This document shows positions 42,428-51,979 of a DNA stretch of 64,000 nt, piece after piece. The notes beneath the pieces are model-generated. The model had not been told where the DNA came from and searched no databases. It saw only the letters and a program-made list of their open reading frames with translations. This stretch comes from Halostagnicola larsenii XH-48. Its GTDB lineage: Archaea > Halobacteriota > Halobacteria > Halobacteriales > Natrialbaceae. The stretch lies in NCBI RefSeq assembly GCF_000517625.1, contig NZ_CP007056.1, positions 124,001-188,000 on the forward strand, read 5' to 3'. Both the position numbers and the translations under genes were made by a program. Numbering within the stretch: position 1 is the stretch's first letter; each line of letters starts with the position of its first letter.

Positions 42428-43788
42428 TGTTCGAACATACGGCTGTCAGTGTAAAAAATGTTCTGACTCCGTACTGATTTGCGAACGTCGTTCTGCCCAC
42501 TCTCGCTCGTTCTCGAGTGACCCAACACGTCAAATGTGTCCGCAAAGTTGCATGTTTCTCAGCGAATGCGGACGTATCAGATTGCAATTACAACGGCGGT
42601 ATTCGTAACCCCCTCGTTCGTTGATACCACGGTTCTGTTGGAACTGCTCTCCTCCACTCGTTCATAGTCTCTGTGCGGTGTATTATCTCAAATTGTCATT
42701 TTGGATGCGTATTGCAAACGGGTTCGATTCCTTCGACGACTCGGCGCCGATCGGTATGGACCATCGTTACTCGGACGCCACTACGTAATAGTGCGTCCAG
42801 CGACGCATTGCTATCTCACCCGACGATGATTCGACTCTCGAGGTCCGCCGATGGAACCGCTTCGATAGTAACGGATCCGAGTCGATCAGTTGGGCGCGAT
42901 TTCGTGTGGTATCTACCTCCTGTTCGATCGACCGTGGAACGGCGCGTTCCGAGCAGTTCTTTCGAAAGGCTTTGGAAACGCTTCTACAGAGAGCCGCTTT
43001 CACGCACCACCTCACCCGCCCGCACGCACTTTCGAGTCCACTCGTCGATACACGTCTGTCGCGTCGTCGGTGCGAGACCGAACTCGTCGGAGCCGACACG
43101 AGATGGGTTTACACAAATATGCGTGTAAACTTCTCGATCAGTTTTACACTGGTAGCTGAACTCCCTCCACTACTGCCAGCCACCGTCGACGTTTTGATTC
43201 GCGATTTTCGACGGCTCTAACTCCGCTTTCTCTCGTCGCTCGAAAACCGAATTTAGAATGGATATATCGAGTAGTCATTTCTAGATGCACTTCGATCTAC
43301 TTGGTCGTCGACTGCCCTTCGAGCTATGGTTCGTTTGCTTTTCACGTCGGTTCCGGTGGTGAACACCCATTGGAGGGAAACCACTGATTCGATCGTACGA
43401 TCACCAAGCCTGTAGATCACTCGAGTCGACAGCCATACGGTGGTAGATCGTTCGCTCGCGTGGGTGCGTACTGACACGCAAATCGGGTTCGTCGCTGTGT
43501 TCGGACTGACTCCGTCGCTGAATTCACGCTAGCCGCCGTAATCCCACCTCTTTCTTTCAGTATATGCGTGTTCGGGCGTCGATGGAAAGGCTGCAACCTG
43601 ATTTTTGGTTATGGTGTCCGTGCCGGTCCGTTTCGGAGACAGTTGGCCAACCGTTGTAATGTAGAATTGATTTCCCAGGCGTTTGGGGACGTAGTGAACG
43701 AACACCCTCCGATTGCGTCTCGTTGTGCAGCATGCAGCAGTGTTCCGTCAAAACGGATGCCCACGAATACGACAATTTCCAACCCGGC
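42428..43788. other. Gene-poor region, 1.36 kb, with a strong palindrome
   Basis: Several open frames of 80-150 codons exist here, but they lack acidic composition and recognisable similarity. GC content is lower than in neighbouring genes. GAACAT (42433-42438) and ATGTTC (42458-42463) form an inverted repeat near the rdfA start. A second, longer palindrome is listed at 43107-43130. The region may be a decayed or recently inserted segment. Confidence 0.5.
43107..43130. promoter_or_regulatory. 24-bp palindrome GTTTACAC-N8-GTGTAAAC
   Basis: Eight-base perfect arms (43107-43114, 43123-43130) around a centre with ATAT. A further half-site TTTTACAC follows at 43142-43149. It looks like a transcription-factor operator, but no gene starts within 500 bp. 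Confidence 0.5.
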
Positions 43789-44553
43789 TTACGAATACGT
43801 AACATTCAACTCGATGATATTGGTCGCCTGCTTGAGCAACAACGGAACGTCCTCTTCGAGACGCGAACCGCTGACTCTCGTCGTCGGTCCGGATATCGAA
43901 ACTGCCCCGAGTACCCTGCCCGTATTCCCTCTAACCGGCGCGGCGGCACATTGTAGCCCTTTTAACCGCTCTTCCATGTCGAAGGCCACGCCCCGTTCTC
44001 GGACCTCCGAGAGCCCTTCTCGCAACTCCTCGCGGTCGGTGACCGTGTTTTCGGTTATTTTGGGCAATCCGTGGCGATCGACGATCTCGTTGACCCGCCG
44101 CTCCGGAAGGTACGCGAGGATCGCTTTGCCGAGTGCCGTACAATGCAGTTGGACGCGGGTGCCGGTGTGTGCATCAACGCGGACCGCGTTGTCTCCGGCC
44201 ACGCGATAGATGTACGTTCCTCGTCCGTGTTCTTCGACCAACAGATTTACTAGTTCTCCCGTTTCATCGGCCAGTTTGTGCATCTCGGGTCGTGCGATTC
44301 GATACAAATCCCGACGACTACGTGCGTGTGCGCCAAGTTCGAGAAATCGTATTCCGACGTGGAACGTCGATTCGTTTTTCACGACGTACTCTTCTTCCTC
44401 GAGCGTGCTAAGATAATTGTGAACGTTACTCTTCGGCAGGTTTAGGTGGTCAGCAAGCTCCGTGACGCCTGATCCGTCGAGTTCCATCAACGCCTCGATA
44501 ATTCGAAATGTTGTTTTGGTCGATTTGATTGGGTTCTTCGCCTCGTGTGACAT
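43789..44553 (-). CDS. IclR family transcriptional regulator (second copy)
   Basis: 254 residues from the ATG at 44553, the same length as the IclR at 38.6 kb. The winged helix is at about 9-65 (TTFRIIEALMELDGSGVTELADHLNLPKSNVHNYLSTL), followed by the effector domain (ETGELVNLLVEEHGRGTYIYRVAG, LHCTALGKAILAYL, LQCAAAPVRGNTGRVLGAVSISGP). TATA-like AAATTTAAG on the minus strand lies about 30 bases before the ATG. The gene is isolated by over 1.3 kb on each side, so its targets are not adjacent; the sugar-acid genes of this locus are candidates. Confidence 0.9.
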   Translation of the reverse strand: MSHEAKNPIKSTKTTFRIIEALMELDGSGVTELADHLNLPKSNVHNYLSTLEEEEYVVKNESTFHVGIRFLELGAHARSRRDLYRIARPEMHKLADETGELVNLLVEEHGRGTYIYRVAGDNAVRVDAHTGTRVQLHCTALGKAILAYLPERRVNEIVDRHGLPKITENTVTDREELREGLSEVRERGVAFDMEERLKGLQCAAAPVRGNTGRVLGAVSISGPTTRVSGSRLEEDVPLLLKQATNIIELNVTYS

Positions 44554-45956
44554 CTTACCTCGGATATCCTGTTTATGATACTTAAATTTTCGTCCCACGT
44601 TTTGGAACACATGTACGTTATCGATAAATCTCCCCCTCCGTGTCCCCCCTCCCCATCAGCCGAACCCCCCCCTCTGCCAGCGAGACGAGACGGTACGTAG
44701 CGGGTTCGTCCCCAACAGCGGACGCAGTCTGGTGATGTTCCGTTGTGACGAACCTGCGTCATCTGTGGCGGAGGCGGTTCTACGGCGACCGTCTGACTCT
44801 CACACATCGGTTTACCATTCGTTGACAAGTGAATTTTTCATTTATGATGAACAGTTTCTGGTGACGATCGAATTCGCGCAGTACGGTCGGTCAGTCCTTC
44901 CATTCGATCCACGCTTGTCTATGCGTAGAACTGTGTGTCTGTCAGGCGTAGTATCTAGACCGGCACGTAAGGTACCGGGACCGTCGAGTATCACGCTAGT
45001 CCTCGTCGGACTGGAACGCTCTCGTTTCTTCTATCACCTGTCTCCCACCTCGTGATCCACGACCGAGAAAATTCACCAATGATGAACGTTCGGCTACTAC
45101 ATCTCGTCTCGACTTCGGTTCATAACGTCCTGTCCTGCGTACAAGCCGGCCACTTTCACTGCTTGCACTACCGACTTGCTCAGACCGTACTATTGGCATA
45201 TAACTCAAAACTATCAACCCAAATTTAATTCTGATAATTCGATACCCCATTTCGACGTTCGGCCGAATCTCGCTTCCAGCCGCTACGGGCTGGCGGCGGG
45301 TCTGCCGGTCGTAGTAACCCACGTTCTGCCGGGGGACTTTGGGACCGTGATCATCCGTTTCGATACCCGTGCCGACAGACAGCGGTCGGCACCGACAGCT
45401 GTCGTTCTACAGGGGGTCGAATGGCGTCGTTCTTGCCCAGGAGCTTGGCTGGGATCGGATCTAACGGAAAGGCAGCCATCGAATCCAGACCAGTCACGTA
45501 CTGACCGATCGTTTTTCTGCTCAATCGGTTCCAGGGCGATGGGTTTTCGAATCGCCAGAGATCCGAATCGTCGGTTACGGTCGGTATCAGCCGCTCCCAA
45601 GCGGATCTCCGTACAGTTGGCGGGAACGAACCGGCTCTTTGGCTGTCGGATCCGACTGTCACATCTGTTTCCCGTCATTTTCTCGCTACTCGGCAGCGTT
45701 CCGTGTACCCGTCTCCAGTATCGTCGTTGGATGGGTCTATCCGCTCTGGTATCGTTCTCGTTCGGTACTCGAGCGATCTGCAGTTGCCGGCACGGTCCGG
45801 TTCGACCTCGAGAGATCGAATGCCATCTGAGTAACTACATTTGATTGAACCGTCTCGCTCGAGTTTGCGCGTTTGTTCTCCACTTCGCTCGGACTGAGAT
45901 TCGACGCTCGAAGTAGTTGGGCGAATCTCGGTCGTAGCCTGTCGGGAGTCGCGAGC
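44554..45956. other. Gene-poor region, 1.4 kb
   Basis: It has no frame with haloarchaeal composition. It begins with the promoter of the second IclR gene and a C-rich tract at 44632-44672 (C-runs of 5, 6, 4 and 8), i.e. G-rich on the IclR coding strand. A frame of 222 codons at 45176-45844 lacks any recognisable motif. The stretch 45190-45250 is AT-rich. It may be remains of lost genes. Confidence 0.45.
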
Positions 45957-46994
45957 CTACGCCGTCTTGATGAGTTGTGTCACCCCGACGGTTTCGGCCA
46001 GAATCCATACGACGAAGAACGCGTAGGCCAGCAAAAGGACGGTGGATTCGAGCTTCGAGAGCAAGAGATCGGTCCGCAGAAACGAAAACAACAGGACTGT
46101 CGCGAACGTGAGCACGCCGAGCATCGGGACGCCCACGGCGAAGTCGACGGGCGCTTGTCCGACGATGAGGACGCCGATCGGAATCGCGACCAACAGGTCG
46201 AACGTGTTCGATCCGAGGACGTTCCCGAGGCTCGTAATCCCCTTGCCGTCTCGAGCTAACCGCACGCTTACGAACGTGTCGGGGAGACTCGTCGCCGCCG
46301 CGATGATGGTCACGCCGGCGATAAATTCGGGAATGCCGAACGTGGTGCTCAGCGACTCGACGCTCCCGACCAGCAACTCGACGGCGAGGAGAATAACGGC
46401 CAGTCCGGCGGCGAGTTTGCCCCACTCGCGCCAAACAGCGATTCCTTCGGTTACGGCGCCTGCCTCGTGATCGCTCACATCTTGCCACTGAATGAATATG
46501 TACAGGCCGTACAACAGGAGCGGGATCAGCGCCAGGGGGCGGGTGATATGACCGGTTAACTCGGGACCGTCCGACGCGGGAACGTAGATGACGGCGAGTG
46601 CGAAGGTGATGATCACCGTCGAGACCGCGAGCATGTAGAACTGCGCTTCCTTGTATACGATGGCTCGATTCGTTTCTAAGTCCCCGTCGGCGGCGATTCC
46701 GGATATCGCGGGGATGACGAGAATATTGAAAATAGCCGAGCCGACGATCGCCCCGACGCCCATGTTGAACGTTCCAGACAGCGCCGTCACTACGACGCTT
46801 GCGAGTTCGGGAAAACTCGAGCCGATGGCCACGACGATCGACCCCTGTACGACCGCCGGGAGACCGTAATACCCCGAAAGCTGTTCTGCGGACGCTTCGA
46901 GCCAGTTGCTACCGATCCAGACGAGCCCAGTCGCGACGACGATGATGAGGATATTGCCGAGCGTCGACGTTTGGAGCAAGCCACCGAGAACCAT
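45957..46994 (-). CDS. Na+/Ca2+ antiporter, CaCA family (YrbG-like)
   Basis: 345 residues, about ten membrane helices in two inverted repeats. Each repeat has the ion-binding alpha signature: GSSFPELASVVVTALSG...GAIVGSAIFNILVIPAI near residue 60, and AATSLPDTFVSVRLARDGKGITSLGNVLGSNTFDLLVAIP near 235. It exports Ca2+ using the Na+ (or K+) gradient. It stands immediately upstream of, and on the same strand order as, the GH115 gene (26 bp apart), but a functional link is not obvious. Confidence 0.92.
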   Translation of the reverse strand: MVLGGLLQTSTLGNILIIVVATGLVWIGSNWLEASAEQLSGYYGLPAVVQGSIVVAIGSSFPELASVVVTALSGTFNMGVGAIVGSAIFNILVIPAISGIAADGDLETNRAIVYKEAQFYMLAVSTVIITFALAVIYVPASDGPELTGHITRPLALIPLLLYGLYIFIQWQDVSDHEAGAVTEGIAVWREWGKLAAGLAVILLAVELLVGSVESLSTTFGIPEFIAGVTIIAAATSLPDTFVSVRLARDGKGITSLGNVLGSNTFDLLVAIPIGVLIVGQAPVDFAVGVPMLGVLTFATVLLFSFLRTDLLLSKLESTVLLLAYAFFVVWILAETVGVTQLIKTA

Positions 46995-47020
46995 TGTCGG
47001 AGATTCTGTTTCAGATGCTT

Positions 47021-49888
47021 TTAATTGTTCTGTCTGATGGATTCTCGCTCGAGTGCCGACTCCCGCGGCCCGAGATAGGTCTCACCGGTCCGCTCGGTGT
47101 AGATAACGATCCGATCCACGACGAGTCCGGGGTCGAGCGCCCGGAGTTGGATGGTATGGGTCCCGGCCGTTTCGATGTCGTGTGACGTCGTCGCTATCGC
47201 GGCACCACGGAGGACGTTTTGCTGCCACTGGGGATCGTGTTCTCCGCCATCGGGATCGATCGACGCAACTTGTCGCTCGCCGTCGTCGATGGAGACTGCG
47301 TACCGCAGGTCCCGGTGCTCGGTAAGCGCCTGCGTCGGGGTACACTGTACCTCGATGTCCACCGACCCGGTAGTCGAGAGTTCGACGTCGTACTCTACCA
47401 GCGGAGCCGAATCGCTCTCAGGTTCGTGGCTCGAGAACGTCGCCGGCCGTACGGCAACGGTCGTACCGGATGTCCGGCCCGGGACGTCACACCGAGTCCA
47501 GAAACCGGGGTCGCCCGCGCGGGTATCGGTGTATTGTTCGGCCTCGATGGCGACAGCCCCGTTCGTTTCGAGGAACTCCCCCGCTGGTTCGCCGAACGGC
47601 GTCGCGACCTCGACTCGAACCGTTTTCTCGACGCCGGCTCCCGAAATCGTGACCTGTCCTGTCGAACGCTCATCCGGGAAGGTGTCCCGGTCGATACCGA
47701 CCCACAGTCGACGTTCGTCTACCAGCACACCCTCGGTGTCCTCGAGGTCGATCCACTCGTGACTGGCAGTCGCGGTCCACTCGATGGGATCCTCACCGCG
47801 TGCGAACAGGTCGATGAATCGATCGGTCTCGAGCGCTGGAACGAACGTCGGAAGCGACGGCGGGGCACTCTCGTACCCGCGAATCGGTGCTCGGTGACCC
47901 TCCGCGGCGACGCCGAGTGCGGCTCCCTCCTGTGGCGTTACCCGCGCCGTTGCAGGCGGATCGAACACCGGCAGGTCTCGCGGTCGGTGTGATTGCATGC
48001 CGTCCCATTTGCCGTCGGAGAGGGTTTCGTTGTAGTATTGCGTCTCCGACTCGATAGTGCGGTGAGCGCGTTTTGCCAGCTCGGCATAGCGGTTTGCTGC
48101 CGTGCGTCCCTGTCCCGCGTACAGTCTACTCCTGGCTGCGTGGAGGTACTTTTTCGACATCGCGGCGGCACATCGAACCTGGTACAAGACCAGCTGGTAG
48201 AAACTCGGGCGTCGATCCGTTGAAAGCGCGTCATATATCCCCTCCGCTCGCTCGAGCAACCGGTCGAACGCCTCGATTCGCCGGCGCGCTTCGTCGCCCT
48301 CGTGGACGAAACTGAACGCAGGTTCGTCCGGGCGCGTGTCCGGATACACTGTCGACCATCCCATGTGCTCGGGCTTTCGGGCGAGCGACAGCCGGTAGTA
48401 CTCGGCGAGGATTTCGGCGATGTCCTCGGCGTGAGACGCTCCGAACTCGCGGCTCGCCCAGGTGCGGAGCCACTCGTCGCTCGAGACGGATCGGGCCGCC
48501 TCGACGTCCCAGGCGATGTCGAGGGCGAACTCCATCTCGGTTTCCGTCGGCTTGATATCGCCAACGTTTACGATCCAGTAGTCGCGAGCGCCGGCGTCGT
48601 AGGCTTTCAGCAGTTCCGTTCGGATGAGTCCGGGCGGCACGCTCGAGAGCCAGAGGTAATCGTGGGGTCGGCCCCAGTAAGAGAGGTGATAGTAGAGCCC
48701 CGAGCCGCCGTCGCGCTGGCGTTCCGGCTCGATGGGCAGTTCTCGCACGTAGCCGTTGTTGTCGTCGGGCCACATCAGGCAGACGTCCTCCGGAACGTCG
48801 AGCCCCCCGCGATACAGTTCGAGGACTTCCTTGTACGGGCAGAACACTTGCGGGATCTCCTCGACGGGTCGGTCGTGAACGTCCTCGAGTATCCGTCGCT
48901 GGTCGTCGATCACCTGCTGGAGCAACTCGAGGGTTTCCTCGCGGGTCTCCCCGCCGGGCATGCCAGAATCGTGAATCCCGCGCATACCCAGGGTGAAGAT
49001 GTTGTCGTGATCGACGACGGCTTCGACGCGCTCGCGCCAGTAACGTCGGATCCGCTCGCGGTTCGTCGCGTAGTTCCACTCGCCGAACTCGGCTTCCCAC
49101 TCATCGACGTTGTTTCTGTGTAAGGGTTCGCAGTGTGAGGTGCCGACGGTGATCGCGTACTTCTCGGCGACTGCCGGGTTTTCGGGATAGCGGTAGAACG
49201 CCTTCGTATCGGGGTGCATCGCCGGCCAGATCGTGTTCGCTTTGAGCCGCAACAGCAATTCGAAGACTCGAGCGTACGTCTTCGGGCCGAGTCCGGGCCG
49301 GTCGTCGGCCTCTTCCGGCGCGAACGTCTCCGACGCCCACGGTCGCAATCCGAAGTCCTCGTCGTTGAGGAAGATCCCCCGGTGGGTGACCGAGGGCGGT
49401 CCGAACCTGTACGTTCCCGCCTCGAGAACGATGGAATCGCGCCGTTCTGCCGGCACATCGGCCCACCAGTACCACGGCGACACGCCGATCCGTTTCGAGA
49501 GTTCGTACGCGCCGTAGGCCGTACCACGCCGGTCGCTTCCGGCGATTAGCACGCACGACTCGAGGCCGGGAATCGGGTTGTCGACCGTTTCGATGACGAA
49601 GCTCTCCCGTTCGTCCGCCAGACCCTCGGCGTCGATGTCGCTCGCCGGCAAGCACTTCTCGACGCCCTCGGAGCGCCCGAGCGTGCCGACGATCACTGCA
49701 CGCGCAGAAACGTTCTCGAGCGACGAGATGGCGTCGGGATGGCGTCCGGTCACGCGTTCGACGTCGTCGGCGAGGTCGCTCGTCGCGACCGAAGCGACCT
49801 CGTGATCGTTTGGGTCGACGTAGAGGTCGGCGACGAGATCGTCGCTCACGATCGGAACGCCGTCGTCTGCGGGCGCATCAGTGATCAT
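47021..49888 (-). CDS. GH115 family glycoside hydrolase (alpha-glucuronidase type)
   Basis: 955 residues from the ATG at 49888; an earlier Met would add 18 untypical residues. GH115 blocks are clear: GSDRRGTAYGAYELSKRIGVSPWYWWADVP, THRGIFLNDEDFGLRPW, LRLKANTIWPAMHPDTKAFYRYPENPAVAEKYAITVGTSHCEPLHRNNVDEW, GMRGIHDSGMPG and CLMWPDDNNGYVRELP. The C-terminal 300 residues hold beta-sandwich domains, one with EAEQYT. The family removes alpha-1,2-linked glucuronate or 4-O-methyl-glucuronate from xylan, and some members act on arabinogalactan. There is no signal peptide, so oligomers must be imported. It is divergent from the Gfo/Idh/MocA gene. Confidence 0.92.
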   Translation of the reverse strand: MITDAPADDGVPIVSDDLVADLYVDPNDHEVASVATSDLADDVERVTGRHPDAISSLENVSARAVIVGTLGRSEGVEKCLPASDIDAEGLADERESFVIETVDNPIPGLESCVLIAGSDRRGTAYGAYELSKRIGVSPWYWWADVPAERRDSIVLEAGTYRFGPPSVTHRGIFLNDEDFGLRPWASETFAPEEADDRPGLGPKTYARVFELLLRLKANTIWPAMHPDTKAFYRYPENPAVAEKYAITVGTSHCEPLHRNNVDEWEAEFGEWNYATNRERIRRYWRERVEAVVDHDNIFTLGMRGIHDSGMPGGETREETLELLQQVIDDQRRILEDVHDRPVEEIPQVFCPYKEVLELYRGGLDVPEDVCLMWPDDNNGYVRELPIEPERQRDGGSGLYYHLSYWGRPHDYLWLSSVPPGLIRTELLKAYDAGARDYWIVNVGDIKPTETEMEFALDIAWDVEAARSVSSDEWLRTWASREFGASHAEDIAEILAEYYRLSLARKPEHMGWSTVYPDTRPDEPAFSFVHEGDEARRRIEAFDRLLERAEGIYDALSTDRRPSFYQLVLYQVRCAAAMSKKYLHAARSRLYAGQGRTAANRYAELAKRAHRTIESETQYYNETLSDGKWDGMQSHRPRDLPVFDPPATARVTPQEGAALGVAAEGHRAPIRGYESAPPSLPTFVPALETDRFIDLFARGEDPIEWTATASHEWIDLEDTEGVLVDERRLWVGIDRDTFPDERSTGQVTISGAGVEKTVRVEVATPFGEPAGEFLETNGAVAIEAEQYTDTRAGDPGFWTRCDVPGRTSGTTVAVRPATFSSHEPESDSAPLVEYDVELSTTGSVDIEVQCTPTQALTEHRDLRYAVSIDDGERQVASIDPDGGEHDPQWQQNVLRGAAIATTSHDIETAGTHTIQLRALDPGLVVDRIVIYTERTGETYLGPRESALERESIRQNN

Positions 49889-49996
49889 ACTTGTCGCTGA
49901 GTACGCGTACGGACCGGCAAAAAGACACCGACTGTTCGTCAACGAGAGGGTGGTGGAAACCGCGGTACCCGACTGACGGATCGGTCGGGACCACGA

Positions 49997-50027
49997 ACCG
50001 GTCGATCGAATGCGTTCGCCGACCGGT
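49997..50027. promoter_or_regulatory. Inverted repeat ACCGGTCG-N15-CGACCGGT before the Gfo/Idh/MocA gene
   Basis: Perfect 8-bp arms (49997-50004 and 50020-50027), centres 23 bp apart, i.e. about two helical turns. The second arm abuts the TATA-like TAACTATTATG (50027-50037) of the gene starting at 50062. Placement and symmetry suggest an operator. Confidence 0.5.
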
Positions 50028-50061
50028 AACTATTATGGAGTGGTACTCGAAACCAACGAAC

Positions 50062-51168
50062 ATGTCTCACCGAGTCGCGGTTATCGGTACCGGAACGGAA
50101 CCCGACGATCCAGATGAAAACGGCTACGCGATGGCGTATCACCACGCGACGGCGTACGAAAACCACCCGGAATGCGATCTCGTCGCGTGTGCCGATATCG
50201 TTCGAAAGAACGCCGAGGCCTTCGCCGACGAGTTCGACATCGCCGACGAGGGAGTGTTTACATCCTACGAGGAGATGCTCGAGGCGGTCGAACCCGACAT
50301 CGTCTCGCTGTGCGTGCCGCCGGCGGTCCACGACTCGATCGCGATCGACTGCGCTCGATCCGGCGTCGTCGAGGCGATCCACTGCGAGAAGCCGATGGCC
50401 GACAGCTACGGCGGGGCGCGCATGATGGCCCAGGAGGCGAGCCGCCACGACGTCCAGTTGACGTTCAACCACCAGCGCCGATACAGCGACGCGGTGCGAA
50501 CGGCGAAGGAACTGCTCGACGACGGAGCGATCGGCGACTTAGAACGAATCGAGTTCGCCGCACCCGTGGGCATCTTCGATTACGGTTCGCACTCGTTCGA
50601 CCTCTGTAATTACTTCAACGACGAGGTCACCGCCGAGTGGGCGCTCGGACAGATCGAGTACAGCGAGGAAAACATCCTCTTTGGTACGCACAACGAGAAT
50701 CAGGCGGTCGTCCTCTGGGAGTACGAAAACGGTGTCACCGGCCTCGGAACGAGCGGGGGAGGTGAGGGCCCTAGTCCGACGAACGCAGTCAACTGCCATC
50801 ATCGGTTGATCGGCACCCGCGGGACGATGGAACTCGATCCGTCCGTCGACGGCGAGGAGTCTCCGACGCTGCGCGTTCGCGGGCCCGGCGACGACGACTG
50901 GAGAACGGTCGAGACAGAGGACGGCATGCACAGCTGGGAGTTCATCGACCGCGCAATCGCCGACAACGTCCGCTGTCTCGAGGCCGGCGAGGAACCCGAA
51001 CTCGGCGCGGAGAACGCCTTGAACGCGACCGAACTCATCTTCGCCACGTGGGAGTCAGCCCGCAAGCGCGGACGCGTGGACCTGCCGTTGAACATCGACG
51101 GAAACCCGTTGACGGAGATGGTCGAATCCGGCGAACTGTCCCCGGTCGCGCCGGCGGAGGACGAGTAA
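50062..51168 (+). CDS. Gfo/Idh/MocA family dehydrogenase
   Basis: 368 residues from the ATG at 50062 (MSHRVAVIGTG), about 28 bp from a TATA-like sequence and so leaderless; the frame extends upstream without similarity. It has a Rossmann N-terminus (VAVIGTGTEP, LVACADI), the substrate/NAD segment VEAIHCEKPMADSYGGARMM, and a C-terminal alpha/beta domain with FNHQRRYSDAV. It oxidises or reduces a sugar or sugar acid using NAD(P). The next gene follows its stop without a gap. With GH115 divergent, the substrate may be a glucuronate-derived sugar; this is a guess. Confidence 0.88.
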   Translation: MSHRVAVIGTGTEPDDPDENGYAMAYHHATAYENHPECDLVACADIVRKNAEAFADEFDIADEGVFTSYEEMLEAVEPDIVSLCVPPAVHDSIAIDCARSGVVEAIHCEKPMADSYGGARMMAQEASRHDVQLTFNHQRRYSDAVRTAKELLDDGAIGDLERIEFAAPVGIFDYGSHSFDLCNYFNDEVTAEWALGQIEYSEENILFGTHNENQAVVLWEYENGVTGLGTSGGGEGPSPTNAVNCHHRLIGTRGTMELDPSVDGEESPTLRVRGPGDDDWRTVETEDGMHSWEFIDRAIADNVRCLEAGEEPELGAENALNATELIFATWESARKRGRVDLPLNIDGNPLTEMVESGELSPVAPAEDE

Positions 51169-51921
51169 ATGGCCGCCCTTTCGGTCTGCGTGGAGATGGT
51201 GTACGACGACGAGCCGTTTCACGAACGCATCACGCGGGCCGCCGAGGCCGGCGCCGACGGCGTCGAGTTCTGGGACTGGCGAGCGAAGGACTTAGAGCAA
51301 ATCGAGGCAGCCGCAGCGGCTGCGGAAATCCCGATCGTTGGCTGCGTCGCGGGCGGGACGCTGACAGATCCCGACGGGACCGACGAGGCCGTCGAGACGA
51401 TCCGCGAGTCGATCGAGACCGCCGAAGCCCTCGAGATACCCACGTTGATCGCGACCACCGGACCGGACCAGGACGGGCTGGATCGGTCGACCCAGCACGA
51501 GGCCATCGTCTCGGCGCTCTCGCGGATCGCAGACGACGCCGAATCGGCCGGCGTGACGATCGTGCTGGAGCCGCTGAACACGGCCGTCGATCATCCGGAG
51601 TACTACCTCGAGACGGCAGCAGAGGGCTTCGAGATCGTCGACGCCGTCGACTCGCCGAACGTGCAGTTGCTCTACGATGTCTACCATCAACAGGTCACGG
51701 AGGGGAACGTCATCCAGACCATCACGGAGAACGCCGACCGGATCGGACACTTCCACGTGGCCGACGTTCCCGGTCGACACGAGCCCAGAACCGGGGAACT
51801 GAACTACGAGAACGTTATCGAAGCGATCGATTCGACGGAGTACGACGGCTACGTCGGCTGCGAGTTCTCGCCGGTCGGCGACCCCGATGAGGCGCTGGCT
51901 GAAGTGCTCAACTGGTGTTGA
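51169..51921 (+). CDS. Sugar isomerase/epimerase-type TIM barrel (hydroxypyruvate isomerase-like)
   Basis: 250 residues of the xylose-isomerase-like AP-endonuclease-2 fold. Metal-site elements are visible: VTIVLEPLNT (Glu), YDVYHQQVTEGN (Asp, His), IGHFHVADVPGRHEP (His, Asp) and YVGCEFSP (Glu). The N-terminus LSVCVEMVYDDEPFHERITRAAEAGADGVEFWDW matches hydroxypyruvate isomerase/OtnI-like proteins. The ATG directly follows the TAA of the Gfo/Idh/MocA gene, indicating coupled translation. Pairs of these two families commonly interconvert keto- and epimeric sugars in catabolic operons. Confidence 0.88.
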   Translation: MAALSVCVEMVYDDEPFHERITRAAEAGADGVEFWDWRAKDLEQIEAAAAAAEIPIVGCVAGGTLTDPDGTDEAVETIRESIETAEALEIPTLIATTGPDQDGLDRSTQHEAIVSALSRIADDAESAGVTIVLEPLNTAVDHPEYYLETAAEGFEIVDAVDSPNVQLLYDVYHQQVTEGNVIQTITENADRIGHFHVADVPGRHEPRTGELNYENVIEAIDSTEYDGYVGCEFSPVGDPDEALAEVLNWC

Positions 51922-51979
51922 CGCGGTAAGCCGCCTCCGCTCGAGGACCGGTAGCGAACTGCGGTCGGGATCGTCGTTC

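Noticed and set aside
42673-43128. 151-codon frame on the plus strand
   Set aside because: No acidic bias, no motif, and no promoter-like sequence placed for its start.
45097-45189. 31-codon protein-like stretch on the minus strand (YGLSKSVVQAVKVAGLYAG...)
   Set aside because: It looks somewhat like the C-terminus of a real protein, but it is preceded at once by an in-frame stop and no upstream part could be found, so it remains only a possible gene remnant.
45176-45844. 222-codon frame in the gene-poor region
   Set aside because: Rich in Ser, Arg, Cys and aromatic residues and poor in Asp/Glu, unlike haloarchaeal proteins; overlapping frames on the other strand are equally poor.
49904-49914. 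11-base match (minus strand GTCCGTACGCG) between the GH115 leader and the aldolase promoter
   Set aside because: GTCCGTACG also occurs several times inside genes (for example near 16493, 23519 and 24850), so the match is likely due to base composition.
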